Positions 8,598 to 17,126 of a DNA stretch of 64,000 nucleotides are shown here, piece by piece. The notes under the pieces are model-generated. The model saw nothing but the letters and a program-made list of their open reading frames with translations. It did no database searches and was not told the origin of the DNA. Position numbers and translations under genes: made by a program. Within the stretch, counting starts at the first letter, position 1. Every line of letters begins with the position of its first letter. Location of the stretch: contig NZ_BJHU01000016.1 in NCBI RefSeq assembly GCF_005405905.1, forward strand, positions 207,150 through 271,149, given 5' to 3'. The stretch is from Acidovorax sp. NB1. Its GTDB lineage: Bacteria > Pseudomonadota > Gammaproteobacteria > Burkholderiales > Burkholderiaceae_C.

Positions 8598-8631
8598 CGT
8601 TTCCAACCCGGAATGCCTGCAACCGGTGCGC

Positions 8632-9345
8632 TCAAACCCCGAGGTACTGGTCCAGCAGCGCGGGCTGCGCGTGAAGTGCATCCGAGCTGCCTTCAAACAC
8701 GATCTGCCCCTTCACCAGGATCACGTTGCGGTCGGTGATCTGTGTGACGTGTTTCCAGTTCTTGTCCACGATCACGCTGCTGATGCCGCTGTCCTTGATG
8801 AGGCTGCAGATGCGCCAGATCTCGCGTGCGATCAGCGGTGCCAGGCCTTCGGTGGCCTCGTCGAGGATGAGCACGTCGGGGTTGGTCATCAGCGCGCGGC
8901 CGATGGTCAGCATCTGCTGCTCGCCACCGCTGAGCTGCTGGCCGCCGTGACCCAGGCGTTCCTTCAGGCGCGGGAAGGTCTCCAGCACACGCTCGTAGGT
9001 CCAGTCGCGCTGGCCGCGTGTGCCTGCGCGGGCGGCCATCTGCAGGTTCTCGACCACGCTCAGGTTGCCGAAGATGCCCCGGCCTTCGGGCACATAGGCA
9101 ATGCCCAGCCGGGCAACCTCGTAAGGCGGCTTGCCCGTCATATCGCGTCCGGCCACGGCCACGCTGCCCGAGCGGGGCTTGACCAGACCCATCAGCGACT
9201 TGAGCAGGGTGCTCTTGCCCATGCCGTTGCGGCCCATGAGACCGATGGTTTCGCCCTGGCCCACGGTGAAGTCAATGCCGTGCAGGATGTGGCTGCTGCC
9301 GTAGAAGGTGTGGATGCCCTTGGCATCGATCCATGGAGTAGTCAT
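8632..9345 (-). CDS. livF: Branched-chain amino-acid-type ABC transporter ATPase LivF (importer 1)
   Basis: Cytoplasmic ATPase of the HAAT family, 237 residues from the ATG at 9345. An upstream extension runs back into a repeat and is not family-like. Walker A GRNGMGKST, signature LSGGEQQM and Walker B VLILDEATEGLAP are intact. The position after Walker B usually reading LVEQN is IVDKN here, a variant also known among LivF proteins. It is the last gene of a five-gene unit (binding protein, livH, livM, livG, livF). A repeat of about 120 bp separates it from livG. Substrate is unknown. Confidence 0.9.
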   Translation of the reverse strand: MTTPWIDAKGIHTFYGSSHILHGIDFTVGQGETIGLMGRNGMGKSTLLKSLMGLVKPRSGSVAVAGRDMTGKPPYEVARLGIAYVPEGRGIFGNLSVVENLQMAARAGTRGQRDWTYERVLETFPRLKERLGHGGQQLSGGEQQMLTIGRALMTNPDVLILDEATEGLAPLIAREIWRICSLIKDSGISSVIVDKNWKHVTQITDRNVILVKGQIVFEGSSDALHAQPALLDQYLGV

Positions 9346-9386
9346 CTCAGTTATCCATAGCGCTGCGCGCCACCTGCAGCGGATGA

Positions 9387-9507
9387 AACTGGCGCGGCCA
9401 AGGCCAGCGCCCCCGTGCAAGGGCCGCCCCGCCGCACCGGGGGCGTCCCCCTCCCAGATTGCGAAGCAATTGGAGAGAGGGGGAAGGCGCGAAGCGACTC
9501 AGGGGGT
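9387..9507 (-). repeat. GC-rich post-stop repeat, copy A (livG-livF gap)
   Basis: Read on the minus strand it begins CCCCCTGAGTCGCTTCGCGC, 8 bases after the livG stop. It runs through a C-run/G-run arm pair enclosing an imperfect hairpin, then GGCGGGGCGGCCCTTGC, and ends GGCCGCGCCAGTT. The same order of blocks is seen at 12231-12356, 38983-39107 and 40684-40782, always in the sense orientation relative to the gene upstream. Confidence 0.8.
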
Positions 9508-9515
9508 GTTTCATT

Positions 9516-10289
9516 TCAGTGGTCCTCGCCCAGGTAGGCGGCTTGCACACCCTCGTCAGCGCGCACCTCGGGCGGTGTGCCGTGGGCAATCACCTCGCCG
9601 TTGACCATCACGGTGAGCCGGTCGGCCAGCGCAAACACCGCGTCCATGTCGTGCTCCACCAGCATGATGGCGTGCGCGGGCTTGAGGCGCTGCAGCAGGT
9701 CCACCATACGCTCGGCCTCGGCCACGCCCATGCCGGCCAGAGGCTCGTCGAGCAGCAGCACCCGGGGCTCGGTGGCCAGGGTCATCGCGATCTCCAGCTG
9801 GCGTTGTTCGCCGTGGCTCATGGCCCCGGCTATCGCCATGCGCCGGTCTTTCAAGCCAGATAGCTCGATAGCGCGCTCCAGACGTTCGGTGGTAGCTCTG
9901 TTTTTGATAGTGTTGGCGCGCGTGTCCTGCCACCAGCGCAACGGGTTCCAGGGCTGCTGCGCATCGCGCGACTGTGCGGCCAGGCGCACGTTTTCATGCA
10001 CCGTGAGCGGCAGGAAGATATTGGTCTTTTGGTAGCTGCGGCCCAGGCCCTGGCGCGAGATGCGCTCCGGTGCCCAACCCGTCACATCGGTGCCGCCCAG
10101 CAGCACCTGGCCCGAGGTGGGGGGCAGGTCGCCCGAGAGCAGGTTGGTCAGCGTGGACTTGCCCGCGCCGTTGGGGCCGATCACGGCGTGGATCTGGCCG
10201 CGCCACAGGTCCACAGAGACGCCATTGACGGCAGCCAGGCCGCCAAAGCGCTTGGTGAGCTGGTGGGCGGAAAGCAGGGCGTCAGCCAT
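9516..10289 (-). CDS. livG: Branched-chain amino-acid-type ABC transporter ATPase LivG (importer 1)
   Basis: ATPase of 257 residues, partner of LivF. Walker A GPNGAGKST, signature SHGEQRQLE and Walker B VLLLDEPLAGMG are all present. The ATG at 10289 overlaps the end of livM by eight bases. Residues ~124-149 (TIKNRATTERLERAIELSGLK) are encoded by DNA that matches, in reverse, the dispersed ~60-bp element seen between genes elsewhere in the window. The insertion sits between the Q-loop region and the signature motif, where family length varies. The frame is kept and all motifs are intact, so the protein should work. Confidence 0.9.
   Translation of the reverse strand: MADALLSAHQLTKRFGGLAAVNGVSVDLWRGQIHAVIGPNGAGKSTLTNLLSGDLPPTSGQVLLGGTDVTGWAPERISRQGLGRSYQKTNIFLPLTVHENVRLAAQSRDAQQPWNPLRWWQDTRANTIKNRATTERLERAIELSGLKDRRMAIAGAMSHGEQRQLEIAMTLATEPRVLLLDEPLAGMGVAEAERMVDLLQRLKPAHAIMLVEHDMDAVFALADRLTVMVNGEVIAHGTPPEVRADEGVQAAYLGEDH
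9843..9918 (-). repeat. Dispersed ~60-bp element, copy inside livG
   Basis: Plus-strand text GGTAGCTCTGTTTTTGATAG (9891-9910) and GCGCGCTCC upstream of it parallel the end of the copy at 39578-39641 (GATAGCTATTAAATTGATAG preceded by GCGC). The copy is diverged but keeps the order of blocks. It is translated in frame as part of LivG. Confidence 0.5.
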
Positions 10290-11280
10290 GGTCAGAACCC
10301 TCCTGCGCCTTGTTTGCACTGCGCTGCCCCAGCATGCCCAGCAGCCCGCGCGGTGCGGCCACTACCACCAGCACGATGAAGCCGCCCATCAGCAGCTGCC
10401 AGTGTTTGGTGATGTCCTTGAATACATGCAGCAGATACTCGAAGGCGAAGGCGCCGACGATGGCTCCCGCAAAATTGCCCATGCCGCCCAGGATGATCAT
10501 CATGATGGCGTGGGCGCTCATGTGAAAACCCATCAGCTCAGGGTTTACGTAGCCGGTCTGCGCCCCCCACAGGTAGCCCGCCAGCCCTGCCAGCGCACCC
10601 GCCACGGTAAATGCCGTGAGCTTGTAGCCCTGGGTGCCAAAACCCATGGCGCGCATGCGGTGCTCATTGATGCGGATGCCCGACAGCGCCCGGCCCAGCG
10701 GGCTCCAGAGCAGGCGGCGCAGCAACAGGTAAACGATGACCACCAGCGCGAGCGTGAAGTAGTAGAAGGTCTTGCGGCCTTCCAGGTCAAAGGGCAGCCA
10801 ACCGAAGAGTGAGGCGTCGGGCCGGAAGTTGATGTAGAGCCCGTCTGAGCCGCCCAGCACCTTGTTGTCGAAGAACAGGTAGAACACCATCTGCGCGAAC
10901 GCCATGGTGACCATGATGAAGTAGATGCCGTGCGTGCGCACCACAAAGAAGCCGATGACCAGTGCCACCAGTGCGGCGCCCGCCACCGCCAGCGGCAGCG
11001 TCCACCACAGGCTCACGGGCGCGTCGGCCGGTGTGAGGAAGGCGAGTGCATAGCCTGCCACGCCAAAGTAGGCGGCATGGCCCAGCGACACAAGGCCGGT
11101 CACGCCCTGCAGCAGATCCAGGCTCATCGCGAAGATGGCCATGATCATCATGCGCGTGACCATTTGCACGTAGAAGTCGCTGCCCACCACGGGGAACAGC
11201 AGCAACGCGGCCAGCCCCAGCGCAAGGGCAAACTGCACGCTGCGCGGCAGCACTTCGATATTGGCGCGAGGGGTGCTCAT
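10282..11280 (-). CDS. livM: Branched-chain amino-acid-type ABC transporter permease LivM (importer 1)
   Basis: Inner-membrane permease of 332 residues with about nine or ten hydrophobic segments. It carries the LivM signature GVTGLVSLGHAAYFGVAGY near residue 60 and the coupling region RGLGRALSGIRINEHRMRAMGF-like (seen as SPLGRALSGIRINEHR). The ATG overlaps the livH stop by four bases, so the two permeases are probably translated together in fixed ratio. The livG start overlaps its end by eight bases. Confidence 0.92.
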   Translation of the reverse strand: MSTPRANIEVLPRSVQFALALGLAALLLFPVVGSDFYVQMVTRMMIMAIFAMSLDLLQGVTGLVSLGHAAYFGVAGYALAFLTPADAPVSLWWTLPLAVAGAALVALVIGFFVVRTHGIYFIMVTMAFAQMVFYLFFDNKVLGGSDGLYINFRPDASLFGWLPFDLEGRKTFYYFTLALVVIVYLLLRRLLWSPLGRALSGIRINEHRMRAMGFGTQGYKLTAFTVAGALAGLAGYLWGAQTGYVNPELMGFHMSAHAIMMIILGGMGNFAGAIVGAFAFEYLLHVFKDITKHWQLLMGGFIVLVVVAAPRGLLGMLGQRSANKAQEGSDHG

Positions 11281-12140
11281 TGTTTGAAAAGACCTTCAGG
11301 TTTCCACAGCAGCACCGCCGCCATCAGCATGTAGACCAGCATCCCGGCCACCTGCGGCAAAAGCACCTTGCCAAATGTATCCACCAAGCCCACCAGCAGC
11401 GCCGAGATCAGTGCACCGCGCACCGAGCCGATGCCTCCGATCACCACCACCACAAAACACATGATGAGCACCGATGCGCCCATGTTGGGGTAGACGCTGG
11501 ACACCGGCGCGGCCACCATGCCGGCGACTGCAGCCAGCCCCACGCCGAGCGCGAACACGATGGCATGGATGAGCTTGATGTTCACGCCCAGCGACTCGGC
11601 CATGTCGCGGTTGAATGCACCCGCGCGGATCTTCATGCCCAGGCGGGTCTTGGATATCAGCAGGTACAGGGCCACCGCCAGCGCAATGCACACGCCCGAG
11701 ATGAACAACCGGTAGACCGGGTAGGAGAGGGTGTCGGTGAGCGGAATCGACCAGTCCAATACCTTGGGGATGGGCACGCCGTGCACATCGTCGCCCCACA
11801 GGATGGAGCGCAGTTCCTCGAAGATGTAGATGAGGCCGAAAGTCAGCAGGACCTGGTCCAGGTGGTCGCGGTGGTAGAAGTGGCGAAACAGAAGCCACTC
11901 CAGCGCCAGCCCGAACACCACCGACAGCAGCGCGCCACCCACAATGGCCAACGCCAGACTGCCGAAATGCCCCGACAGCGAATACGCGAGGTAAGCCCCC
12001 AGCATGTAGAAGCTGCCGTGCGCCAGATTCACCACGCCCATGATCCCGAAGATCAGCGTGAGCCCGGCCGCCAGCATGAACAGCAGCAGGCCGTACTGCA
12101 CGCTGTTGAGCAACTGGATCAGGAAGGTTGCGAAGTCCAT
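11277..12140 (-). CDS. livH: Branched-chain amino-acid-type ABC transporter permease LivH (importer 1)
   Basis: Inner-membrane permease of 287 residues from the ATG at 12140, which gives MDFATFLIQLLNSVQYGLLL, the usual LivH beginning. An open extension up to 12233 adds a non-conserved, partly repeat-derived leader and I exclude it. No strong ribosome binding site stands before 12140, so the start is not certain. The family signature GIMGVVNLAHGSFYMLGAY is present. It pairs with LivM, which it overlaps. Confidence 0.88.
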   Translation of the reverse strand: MDFATFLIQLLNSVQYGLLLFMLAAGLTLIFGIMGVVNLAHGSFYMLGAYLAYSLSGHFGSLALAIVGGALLSVVFGLALEWLLFRHFYHRDHLDQVLLTFGLIYIFEELRSILWGDDVHGVPIPKVLDWSIPLTDTLSYPVYRLFISGVCIALAVALYLLISKTRLGMKIRAGAFNRDMAESLGVNIKLIHAIVFALGVGLAAVAGMVAAPVSSVYPNMGASVLIMCFVVVVIGGIGSVRGALISALLVGLVDTFGKVLLPQVAGMLVYMLMAAVLLWKPEGLFKQ

Positions 12141-12230
12141 GAATGTGGTGATGTTGGCTGCCACGCGGATGTGATCGGCAGCCACAGATGAAGGGAGTTT
12201 TATGGCGGGGGTAAGTCCCCGTGAAGTTGG

Positions 12231-12356
12231 CAACTGGCGCGGCCTCGTCTAGGGCCGCCGCGCAAGGGCCGCCCCGCCGCGCTGGCGGCGTCCCCCTGCC
12301 CGCAGCGCGCAGCGCTGCGAGCGCGGTGGGAAGGCGCGCAGCGCCTCAGGGGGGTG
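12231..12356 (-). repeat. GC-rich post-stop repeat, copy B (binding-protein gene to livH gap)
   Basis: On the minus strand it starts CCCCCCTGAGGCGCTGCGCG one or two bases after the TAA of the binding-protein gene and ends GGCCGCGCCAGTTG. The central part can fold but its sequence differs from the other copies. It occupies most of the 216-base gap upstream of livH. Confidence 0.8.
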
Positions 12357-13544
12357 TTACCCCATCCTGCAACCAGCGCCGCTGTCGGCCAGTGCCTTGG
12401 CGGCCACGCCGATCACCTTGTTTTCCTTGTTCTCTACCTGGCGCAGGTAGATGTCCTGCACGGGGTTGTGCGACTTGCTCATGGTCCACTTGCCGCGCGG
12501 GCTGTCGATGGTGGCGCTCTCCATGGCCTTGATGACGGCCGGCTTGGCAGACAGGTCGCCCTTGACCGCGTTGGCGCCTTGCACCAGCAGCAGGCCGGTG
12601 TCGTAGCCCTGCACGGCGTACACATCGGGCTGGCTGCGGAAGGCTTTTGCGTATTCCAGGCGGAACTGCTTGTTGCGTGGTGTGTCCAGCGAGTCGCTGT
12701 AGTGCATGGTGGTGACGATGCCGTCGGCAGCGGGGCCGGCCGCATCGAGCACGCCTTCAGTGAGGAAGCCCGAGCCGTACAGCGGGATCTTGTCCTTGAG
12801 GCCTGCGGCCGCGTAGTCGCGGATGAACTTGGCTGCACCGCCCCCGGCAAAGAAGCAGGCCACGGCGTCGGGCTTGAGCGCAGCGATCTCGGTCAGCAGC
12901 GCCTGGAATTCAACGTTGGGGAAGGGCAGGCCCAGCTCCTTCACGATGGTGCCACCCGCAGCGGTGTAACTCTGCTTGAAGCCTTCGAAGGCCTCGTCGC
13001 CAGCAGCGTACTTCCAGGTGATCCACACGGCCTTCTTGTGGCCCTTCTCGACCATGGCCTTGCCCAGTGCGAGCGTGGGCTGCGAGTTGCTGAACGAGGT
13101 GCGGAACACGTTGGGCGCGCACAGAGCGCGCGTGGCGGCATGCACGCCCGCGTTGGGAATCAGGTTGAGCACGCCGGTGTCGCGTGCCACTTTCTGGATG
13201 CCCATCTGCACGCCGGAGTGCACGGTGCCGATCAGTACATCCACCTTGTCGCGCTGCACCAGCTTGCTGGCGTTTTCCACGCCCTTGCTGGGCTCGGACT
13301 CGTCATCCACCTTGAACCACTCGATTTCGCGCCCGCCAAGCTTGCCGCCCTGCTGGTCAATCGCCAGACGCACGCCGTTCTCGATGGCCACGCCCAACTG
13401 GGCGAAGGTGCCGGTGTAGGGCAGCATGAAACCCACACGCACTTTGCCGCTTTGGGCGCGCACGATGGAGGGCAGCAGCAGCCCTGTGGATGCTGCGCCC
13501 ACAAGGGCGGCGCTGCGGCTGATGACAAGGCGGCGGGTGGTCAT
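12357..13544 (-). CDS. Liv-type ABC transporter periplasmic substrate-binding protein (importer 1)
   Basis: Type I periplasmic binding protein of 395 residues, family Peripla_BP_6 (LivJ/LivK-like). The N-terminus has a twin Arg (TTRRLVISR), a hydrophobic stretch and SIVRAQ, so export by Sec or possibly Tat is expected. The mature part starts GKVRVGFMLPYTGTFAQLG, typical for the family. It is first in the livHMGF operon and would deliver the substrate. The ligand may be a branched-chain amino acid, an amide or an aromatic acid; the sequence does not decide. Two repeats in the operon lie after this gene and after livG. Confidence 0.9.
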   Translation of the reverse strand: MTTRRLVISRSAALVGAASTGLLLPSIVRAQSGKVRVGFMLPYTGTFAQLGVAIENGVRLAIDQQGGKLGGREIEWFKVDDESEPSKGVENASKLVQRDKVDVLIGTVHSGVQMGIQKVARDTGVLNLIPNAGVHAATRALCAPNVFRTSFSNSQPTLALGKAMVEKGHKKAVWITWKYAAGDEAFEGFKQSYTAAGGTIVKELGLPFPNVEFQALLTEIAALKPDAVACFFAGGGAAKFIRDYAAAGLKDKIPLYGSGFLTEGVLDAAGPAADGIVTTMHYSDSLDTPRNKQFRLEYAKAFRSQPDVYAVQGYDTGLLLVQGANAVKGDLSAKPAVIKAMESATIDSPRGKWTMSKSHNPVQDIYLRQVENKENKVIGVAAKALADSGAGCRMG

Positions 13545-14039
13545 GGAATGGGTCTCCTTTGTTTAGGCTTAAAGTAATTTACTTCAAGCATTCCGTGGTG
13601 AATACCTATGGGTTACCCGTACCGGAAGGGCGGGGTTCCAGCTTGCCAGGTCGAACGCGCCAGCCCGGAGATGGCTCCGCTGGGTGTAATCTGACTACTG
13701 GCATGTCTGAGCACTGTCGCAATGTTGATTTGGATATGAACTAAAGTGCATTTTCTATTTTTTTCTGCAGTATAGGTCATGATTTTTGTGCTGTGCAGGC
13801 TTGTTGGGGTCGCCGGTATCAGTAGTTTCGAGCATAGGTGAGACTTTTGGGGCCTTGGGCGCTGGATATGGCCGCCGGATGTACTGCTCTGGTGTTGCTG
13901 AATGGCGCAGTGGGGACATGCCGGTCCCGGGCCTTGCACAATGGTGACCTCGGCGACACTGGCATATTGCGGAGCGTGGCTTTTCTGGGCCTGCCTGTTT
14001 TGCTCTCGCTTGGGTGCGTGGCCGCGCTTCTTTTTGTTC
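13545..14039 (+). other. Intergenic region between the binding-protein gene and the HPP-CBS gene
   Basis: About 495 bases between divergent genes. Near the binding-protein start is the perfect dyad AAGTAATTTACTT (13572-13584), 27 bases or so upstream of that gene's ATG. It could be an operator or part of its promoter. Another AT-rich patch lies around 13745-13800. I see no convincing coding sequence or RNA gene. A frame open upstream of the HPP-CBS start has no family resemblance. Confidence 0.45.
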
Positions 14040-15242
14040 ATGTCTTTTTCTGTTCCTCCATCCCCGCCTTCTTCGTCTTCGTCGCAGCCTGCGCATGTCC
14101 GCCTGGTGCAGTGGTTGCGCCACTTCTGGCCAGCGCCCCTGGGCATTGATGGCCGCGAAAGGCTGCGCTTTATTGCGGGGGCCATGGTCGGGGTGTTGCT
14201 GACCGCGTGGCTGAGCCGTTGGTGGGCGGGCGGCGGTGGTTCGGGCCCCTGGATGGTGGCCTCGCTGGGGGCTAGTGCGGTGCTGGTGTTTGGCATGCCG
14301 TCGAGCCCGCTGGCCCAGCCCTGGCCCGTGCTGGGCGGGAGCACTTTGTCGGCCGTGGTGGGCGGACTCTGCTCGGCCCTGATCCCCGACCCGGTGTGGG
14401 CGGGGGCGGTGGCCGTGGGGCTGGCCATTGCGCTCATGGTGCCTTTGCGCTGTCTGCACCCGCCGGGTGGTGCCATGGCGCTGTATGTGGTGCTGACGGC
14501 AGGTGATGGCTGGCACCTGGCCGCGTTTCCCATTCTGTTCAACGTGCTGGTGTTGCTGGTGGCTGCCGTGGTGTACAACGGGCTGACCGGGCGCCGTTAC
14601 CCGCACCCGCAGCGTGTGGCGGCCCGCACTGATGTTTCCAAGGGGGCTTTCACCGCATCGGATGTGGATGCAGCGCTGGCGCACTACAACCAGGTGCTGG
14701 ATGTGAGCCGCGCTGATCTGGAGGGGCTGTTGCATCTGGCGGGGCGCGCGGCCTTCCAGCGGACGCTGGGCGAGGTGCGCTGCGCTGACATCATGTCCCG
14801 GCCCCCGCTGGCGGTGGAGGCAGGTGTCTCGCTGAAGGATGCGTGGGCCCTGATGCGTGCCGAGCAGATCAAGGCCCTGCCTGTGGTGGATGCGCAGCGT
14901 CTGGTGGTGGGCATCGTGACTGTGGCTGATTTCATGCGCCTGGCCAACCTGGATATGCATGAAGGCCTGGGGCAGCGACTGCGCACGCTGGTCATGGGGC
15001 GCGCAGGCCAGCCCCAGAGCGTGGGCGAAATCATGTCGCACCCAGTGCAGGTGGCCCGCGTGGAGCAGCATGCGATGGACCTGGTGCCGCTGTTCTCCCA
15101 AGGGGGGCACCACCACATTCCTATCGTGGATGTGGAAGAGCGCTTGGTGGGGGTGATCACACAGACGGATCTGGTGCGGACCCTGGCCCTTGCAGTACAG
15201 GGGCGCGACGACCCGCCTGCGGCCCCTGCAACGCGCCGATAG
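14040..15242 (+). CDS. HPP-family integral membrane protein with two CBS domains
   Basis: Protein of 400 residues from the ATG at 14040. Residues ~20-170 form the four-helix HPP domain, including the LRCLHPPGGAMAL motif that names the family and ASLGASAVLVFGMPSSPLAQP. Residues ~245-390 hold two CBS modules (CADIMSRPPLAVE, then VGEIMSHPVQVARVEQHAMD), which usually bind adenosyl ligands and regulate the attached domain. HPP proteins have been linked to nitrite transport in chloroplasts and cyanobacteria; the bacterial role is less clear. The ribosome binding site is weak and the start could differ. Confidence 0.85.
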   Translation: MSFSVPPSPPSSSSSQPAHVRLVQWLRHFWPAPLGIDGRERLRFIAGAMVGVLLTAWLSRWWAGGGGSGPWMVASLGASAVLVFGMPSSPLAQPWPVLGGSTLSAVVGGLCSALIPDPVWAGAVAVGLAIALMVPLRCLHPPGGAMALYVVLTAGDGWHLAAFPILFNVLVLLVAAVVYNGLTGRRYPHPQRVAARTDVSKGAFTASDVDAALAHYNQVLDVSRADLEGLLHLAGRAAFQRTLGEVRCADIMSRPPLAVEAGVSLKDAWALMRAEQIKALPVVDAQRLVVGIVTVADFMRLANLDMHEGLGQRLRTLVMGRAGQPQSVGEIMSHPVQVARVEQHAMDLVPLFSQGGHHHIPIVDVEERLVGVITQTDLVRTLALAVQGRDDPPAAPATRR

Positions 15243-15263
15243 GCACAACAGGGCGCATCGCGG

Positions 15264-15269
15264 TACAAT
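15264..15269 (+). promoter_or_regulatory. Candidate -10 box for infA
   Basis: TACAAT lies 22 bases after the HPP-CBS stop and about 200 bases before the infA start. No clear -35 is seen. It would give infA a long leader with no recognised structure. Confidence 0.3.
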
Positions 15270-15471
15270 CGACAGGCTTTGCACAGCGCTTTTGCCTGTC
15301 CATTGAAGCCGTCTCCCCCGGCCGTCTGCCTGATCTGCGCCCCGGGTGCAGCGACTCCCACCGCCCGCAATGCACCGTGTGTCGAGCACCGACCACGTCG
15401 TAGCTGCCGTGGTGGATGCACCAAGCTTTCAGGCGCTGATCACAGAATTTAGTTTTGAAGAGATAAAGAAC

Positions 15472-15720
15472 ATGGCCAAAGAAGAACTCATTGAAATGCA
15501 AGGTTCCGTGACGGAAGTCTTGCCCGACTCGCGCTTTCGCGTCACGCTGGACAATGGTCACCAACTGATCGCCTACACGGGCGGCAAGATGCGCAAGCAC
15601 CACATCCGCATCCTGGCGGGTGACAAGGTGTCCCTGGAAATGTCGCCCTACGACCTGACAAAGGGTCGCATCACCTTCCGCCACCTGGCTGGCCGTGGCC
15701 CTGGCCCGAGCAGCCGCTAA
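15472..15720 (+). CDS. infA: Translation initiation factor IF-1
   Basis: Small S1-fold protein binding the ribosomal A site during initiation. The start is ATG at 15472 ([20 protein letters not shown]), the family's usual N-terminus, with a purine-rich AGAGATAAAGA before it. [20 protein letters not shown] and [21 protein letters not shown] are conserved. At 82 residues it is about ten longer than the classical 72-residue IF-1 because of the tail [12 protein letters not shown]. It is not in a ribosomal-protein operon, so it may be the second IF-1 copy common in betaproteobacteria. Confidence 0.93.
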   Translation: MAKEELIEMQGSVTEVLPDSRFRVTLDNGHQLIAYTGGKMRKHHIRILAGDKVSLEMSPYDLTKGRITFRHLAGRGPGPSSR

Positions 15721-15936
15721 GCCATCGTCTGGCTTGATTCGTTGGTTTCATCGGTTTCATTGGTCTTTTTCAGCCTGAAGGGCTGATCCGTTTCTTGTGG
15801 TTCTCTCGTTCTCGCACAGCCTTGCCAGAGGCTGTGGACTTTCGGTTTGCTGGGGTGCTTGCCGCTTTTCAAAAAAATGAAAAAAGCAGGCATCGAACCA
15901 AAAAACAGGAAATTAGCGGGTTAGAATACGAGCTGT

Positions 15937-16013
15937 CGGAGCGTAGCGCAGCCTGGTAGCGCATCTGCTTTGGGAGCAGAGGGTCGCGAGTTCGAATCCC
16001 GCCGCTCCGACCA
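15937..16013 (+). tRNA. tRNA-Pro (anticodon TGG)
   Basis: A full 77-base cloverleaf with encoded CCA. Acceptor arms are CGGAGCG (15937-15943) and CGCTCCG (16003-16009), discriminator A, then CCA at 16011-16013. The anticodon stem is TCTGC/GCAGA and the loop TTTGGGA places TGG at 15971-15973. The T arm contains GTTCGAATCC. It stands alone and is followed at once by a strong terminator. Confidence 0.98.
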
Positions 16014-16020
16014 ATGTTTG

Positions 16021-16056
16021 AAGGCCTTGCAGCATATGCTGCAAGGCCTTTTTTCT
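16021..16056 (+). terminator. Intrinsic terminator of tRNA-Pro
   Basis: A perfect 30-base palindrome (16021-16050, starting AAGGCCTTGCAGCA) is followed by a T run. It begins eight bases after the tRNA 3' end. An open frame that starts inside this palindrome is ruled out as the beginning of the next gene. Confidence 0.92.
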
Positions 16057-16175
16057 TGCCTGTTGCGGTGCGGGGCAAGCAAGTGACAGGGGTAAACGTC
16101 CTTACCATCGGGGCGTCCCGGATGGAGCCGAAGCCTGGGGAGCATCCGTTCAATTGCCGTCTGATCGGTCACGCC

Positions 16176-16988
16176 ATGAAACGTCCTCTGCCCGTCTCCC
16201 CATCTTCCGCCTCCAGCCCATGGACGGGCACCCCGACCAACACCGGCCAGCGTTATGACGCGGTGGATGCCCTGCGAGGGTTGGCGATGGTGTGGATGAC
16301 CGCCTTCCACTTTTGTTTTGACCTGAGCCATTTTGGTTTTTGGCCGCAGAACTTCCGTGTGGACCCGTTCTGGACCACGCAGCGCACCTTCATCGTGAGC
16401 CTTTTTCTTTTCTGCGCTGGGCTGGGGCAGGCCATTGCTTGGCAGCAGGGGCAGGGGTGGCAGCGTTTCGGGCGCCGCTGGATGCAGATCGCGGGCTGCG
16501 CGCTGTTGGTGACGCTGGGCTCTTTTGTCATGTTTCCGCAGAGCTTCATCTACTTCGGGGTTTTGCACGGTATGGCCGTGATGCTGCTCATTGCCCGGTG
16601 CACATCTGGCTGGGGGTGGTGGCTGTGGCTGGCGGGGTTGGTGGCGGTGGCCCTGCCGCCCCTGGCGCAGCATCTGCTTGCTGGCAGTTGGATTGAGGCG
16701 GCACCCTGGTTCAACGGCCGGGTCCTCAACTGGCTGGGGTTGGTATCCCGCAAGCCTTTCACTGAAGACTATGTGCCCGTTTTCCCTTGGTTGGGCGTGA
16801 TGTGGTGGGGGCTGGCTGCAGGCCAGTGGGTGCTGGCCCACCGGCCGGTGCTGCTGTCGCGGCCGCTGCCCGGCATCGTTCGGCCCCTGTCGGTTCTGGG
16901 GCGCTGGAGCCTGAGTTACTACATGCTTCACCAACCGGTGATGATTGGACTGTTGATGGCGGTGGCCTGGTGGCTGGGTAGGTCGTAA
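16176..16988 (+). CDS. DUF1624 / heparan-alpha-glucosaminide N-acetyltransferase-like membrane protein
   Basis: Integral membrane protein of 270 residues with about seven hydrophobic segments. It begins its conserved part at RYDAVDALRGLAMVWMTAFHFCFDLSHFGFW, matching the HGSNAT catalytic-domain/DUF1624 family, and ends SLSYYMLHQPVMIGLLM, as in related acyltransferase families. The likely role is transfer of an acyl group across the membrane, but no substrate is known for the bacterial members. I place the start at ATG 16176; earlier in-frame codons fall in the tRNA terminator. Confidence 0.8.
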   Translation: MKRPLPVSPSSASSPWTGTPTNTGQRYDAVDALRGLAMVWMTAFHFCFDLSHFGFWPQNFRVDPFWTTQRTFIVSLFLFCAGLGQAIAWQQGQGWQRFGRRWMQIAGCALLVTLGSFVMFPQSFIYFGVLHGMAVMLLIARCTSGWGWWLWLAGLVAVALPPLAQHLLAGSWIEAAPWFNGRVLNWLGLVSRKPFTEDYVPVFPWLGVMWWGLAAGQWVLAHRPVLLSRPLPGIVRPLSVLGRWSLSYYMLHQPVMIGLLMAVAWWLGRS

Positions 16989-17064
16989 CCGCCACTGGCT
17001 CACGGAAAGAACAAGCGGTTCTAGGGAGAACTGCCGGTGGCAGATGATCATTTCCAGCGGGCAT

Positions 17065-17092
17065 AAAAAACGCGGCCTGGGCCGCGTTTTTT
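17065..17092. terminator. Bidirectional intrinsic terminator
   Basis: AAAAAACGCGGCC (17065-17077) pairs with the CCGCGTTTTTT end (to 17092). With A runs on one side and T runs on the other, it serves both the converging acyltransferase-like gene (plus) and ppiC operon (minus). Confidence 0.9.
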
Positions 17093-17126
17093 CAGGGGCA
17101 TCCCTGCGGATGCCGGTCTGGCCTGA

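Noticed and set aside
13902-14039. N-terminal extension of the HPP-CBS protein
   Set aside because: The extra residues are not typical of the family. I keep ATG 14040, although its ribosome binding site is weak.
16014-16175. Frame starting at the tRNA end leading into the acyltransferase-like gene
   Set aside because: It includes the tRNA terminator palindrome; translation from there is not plausible.
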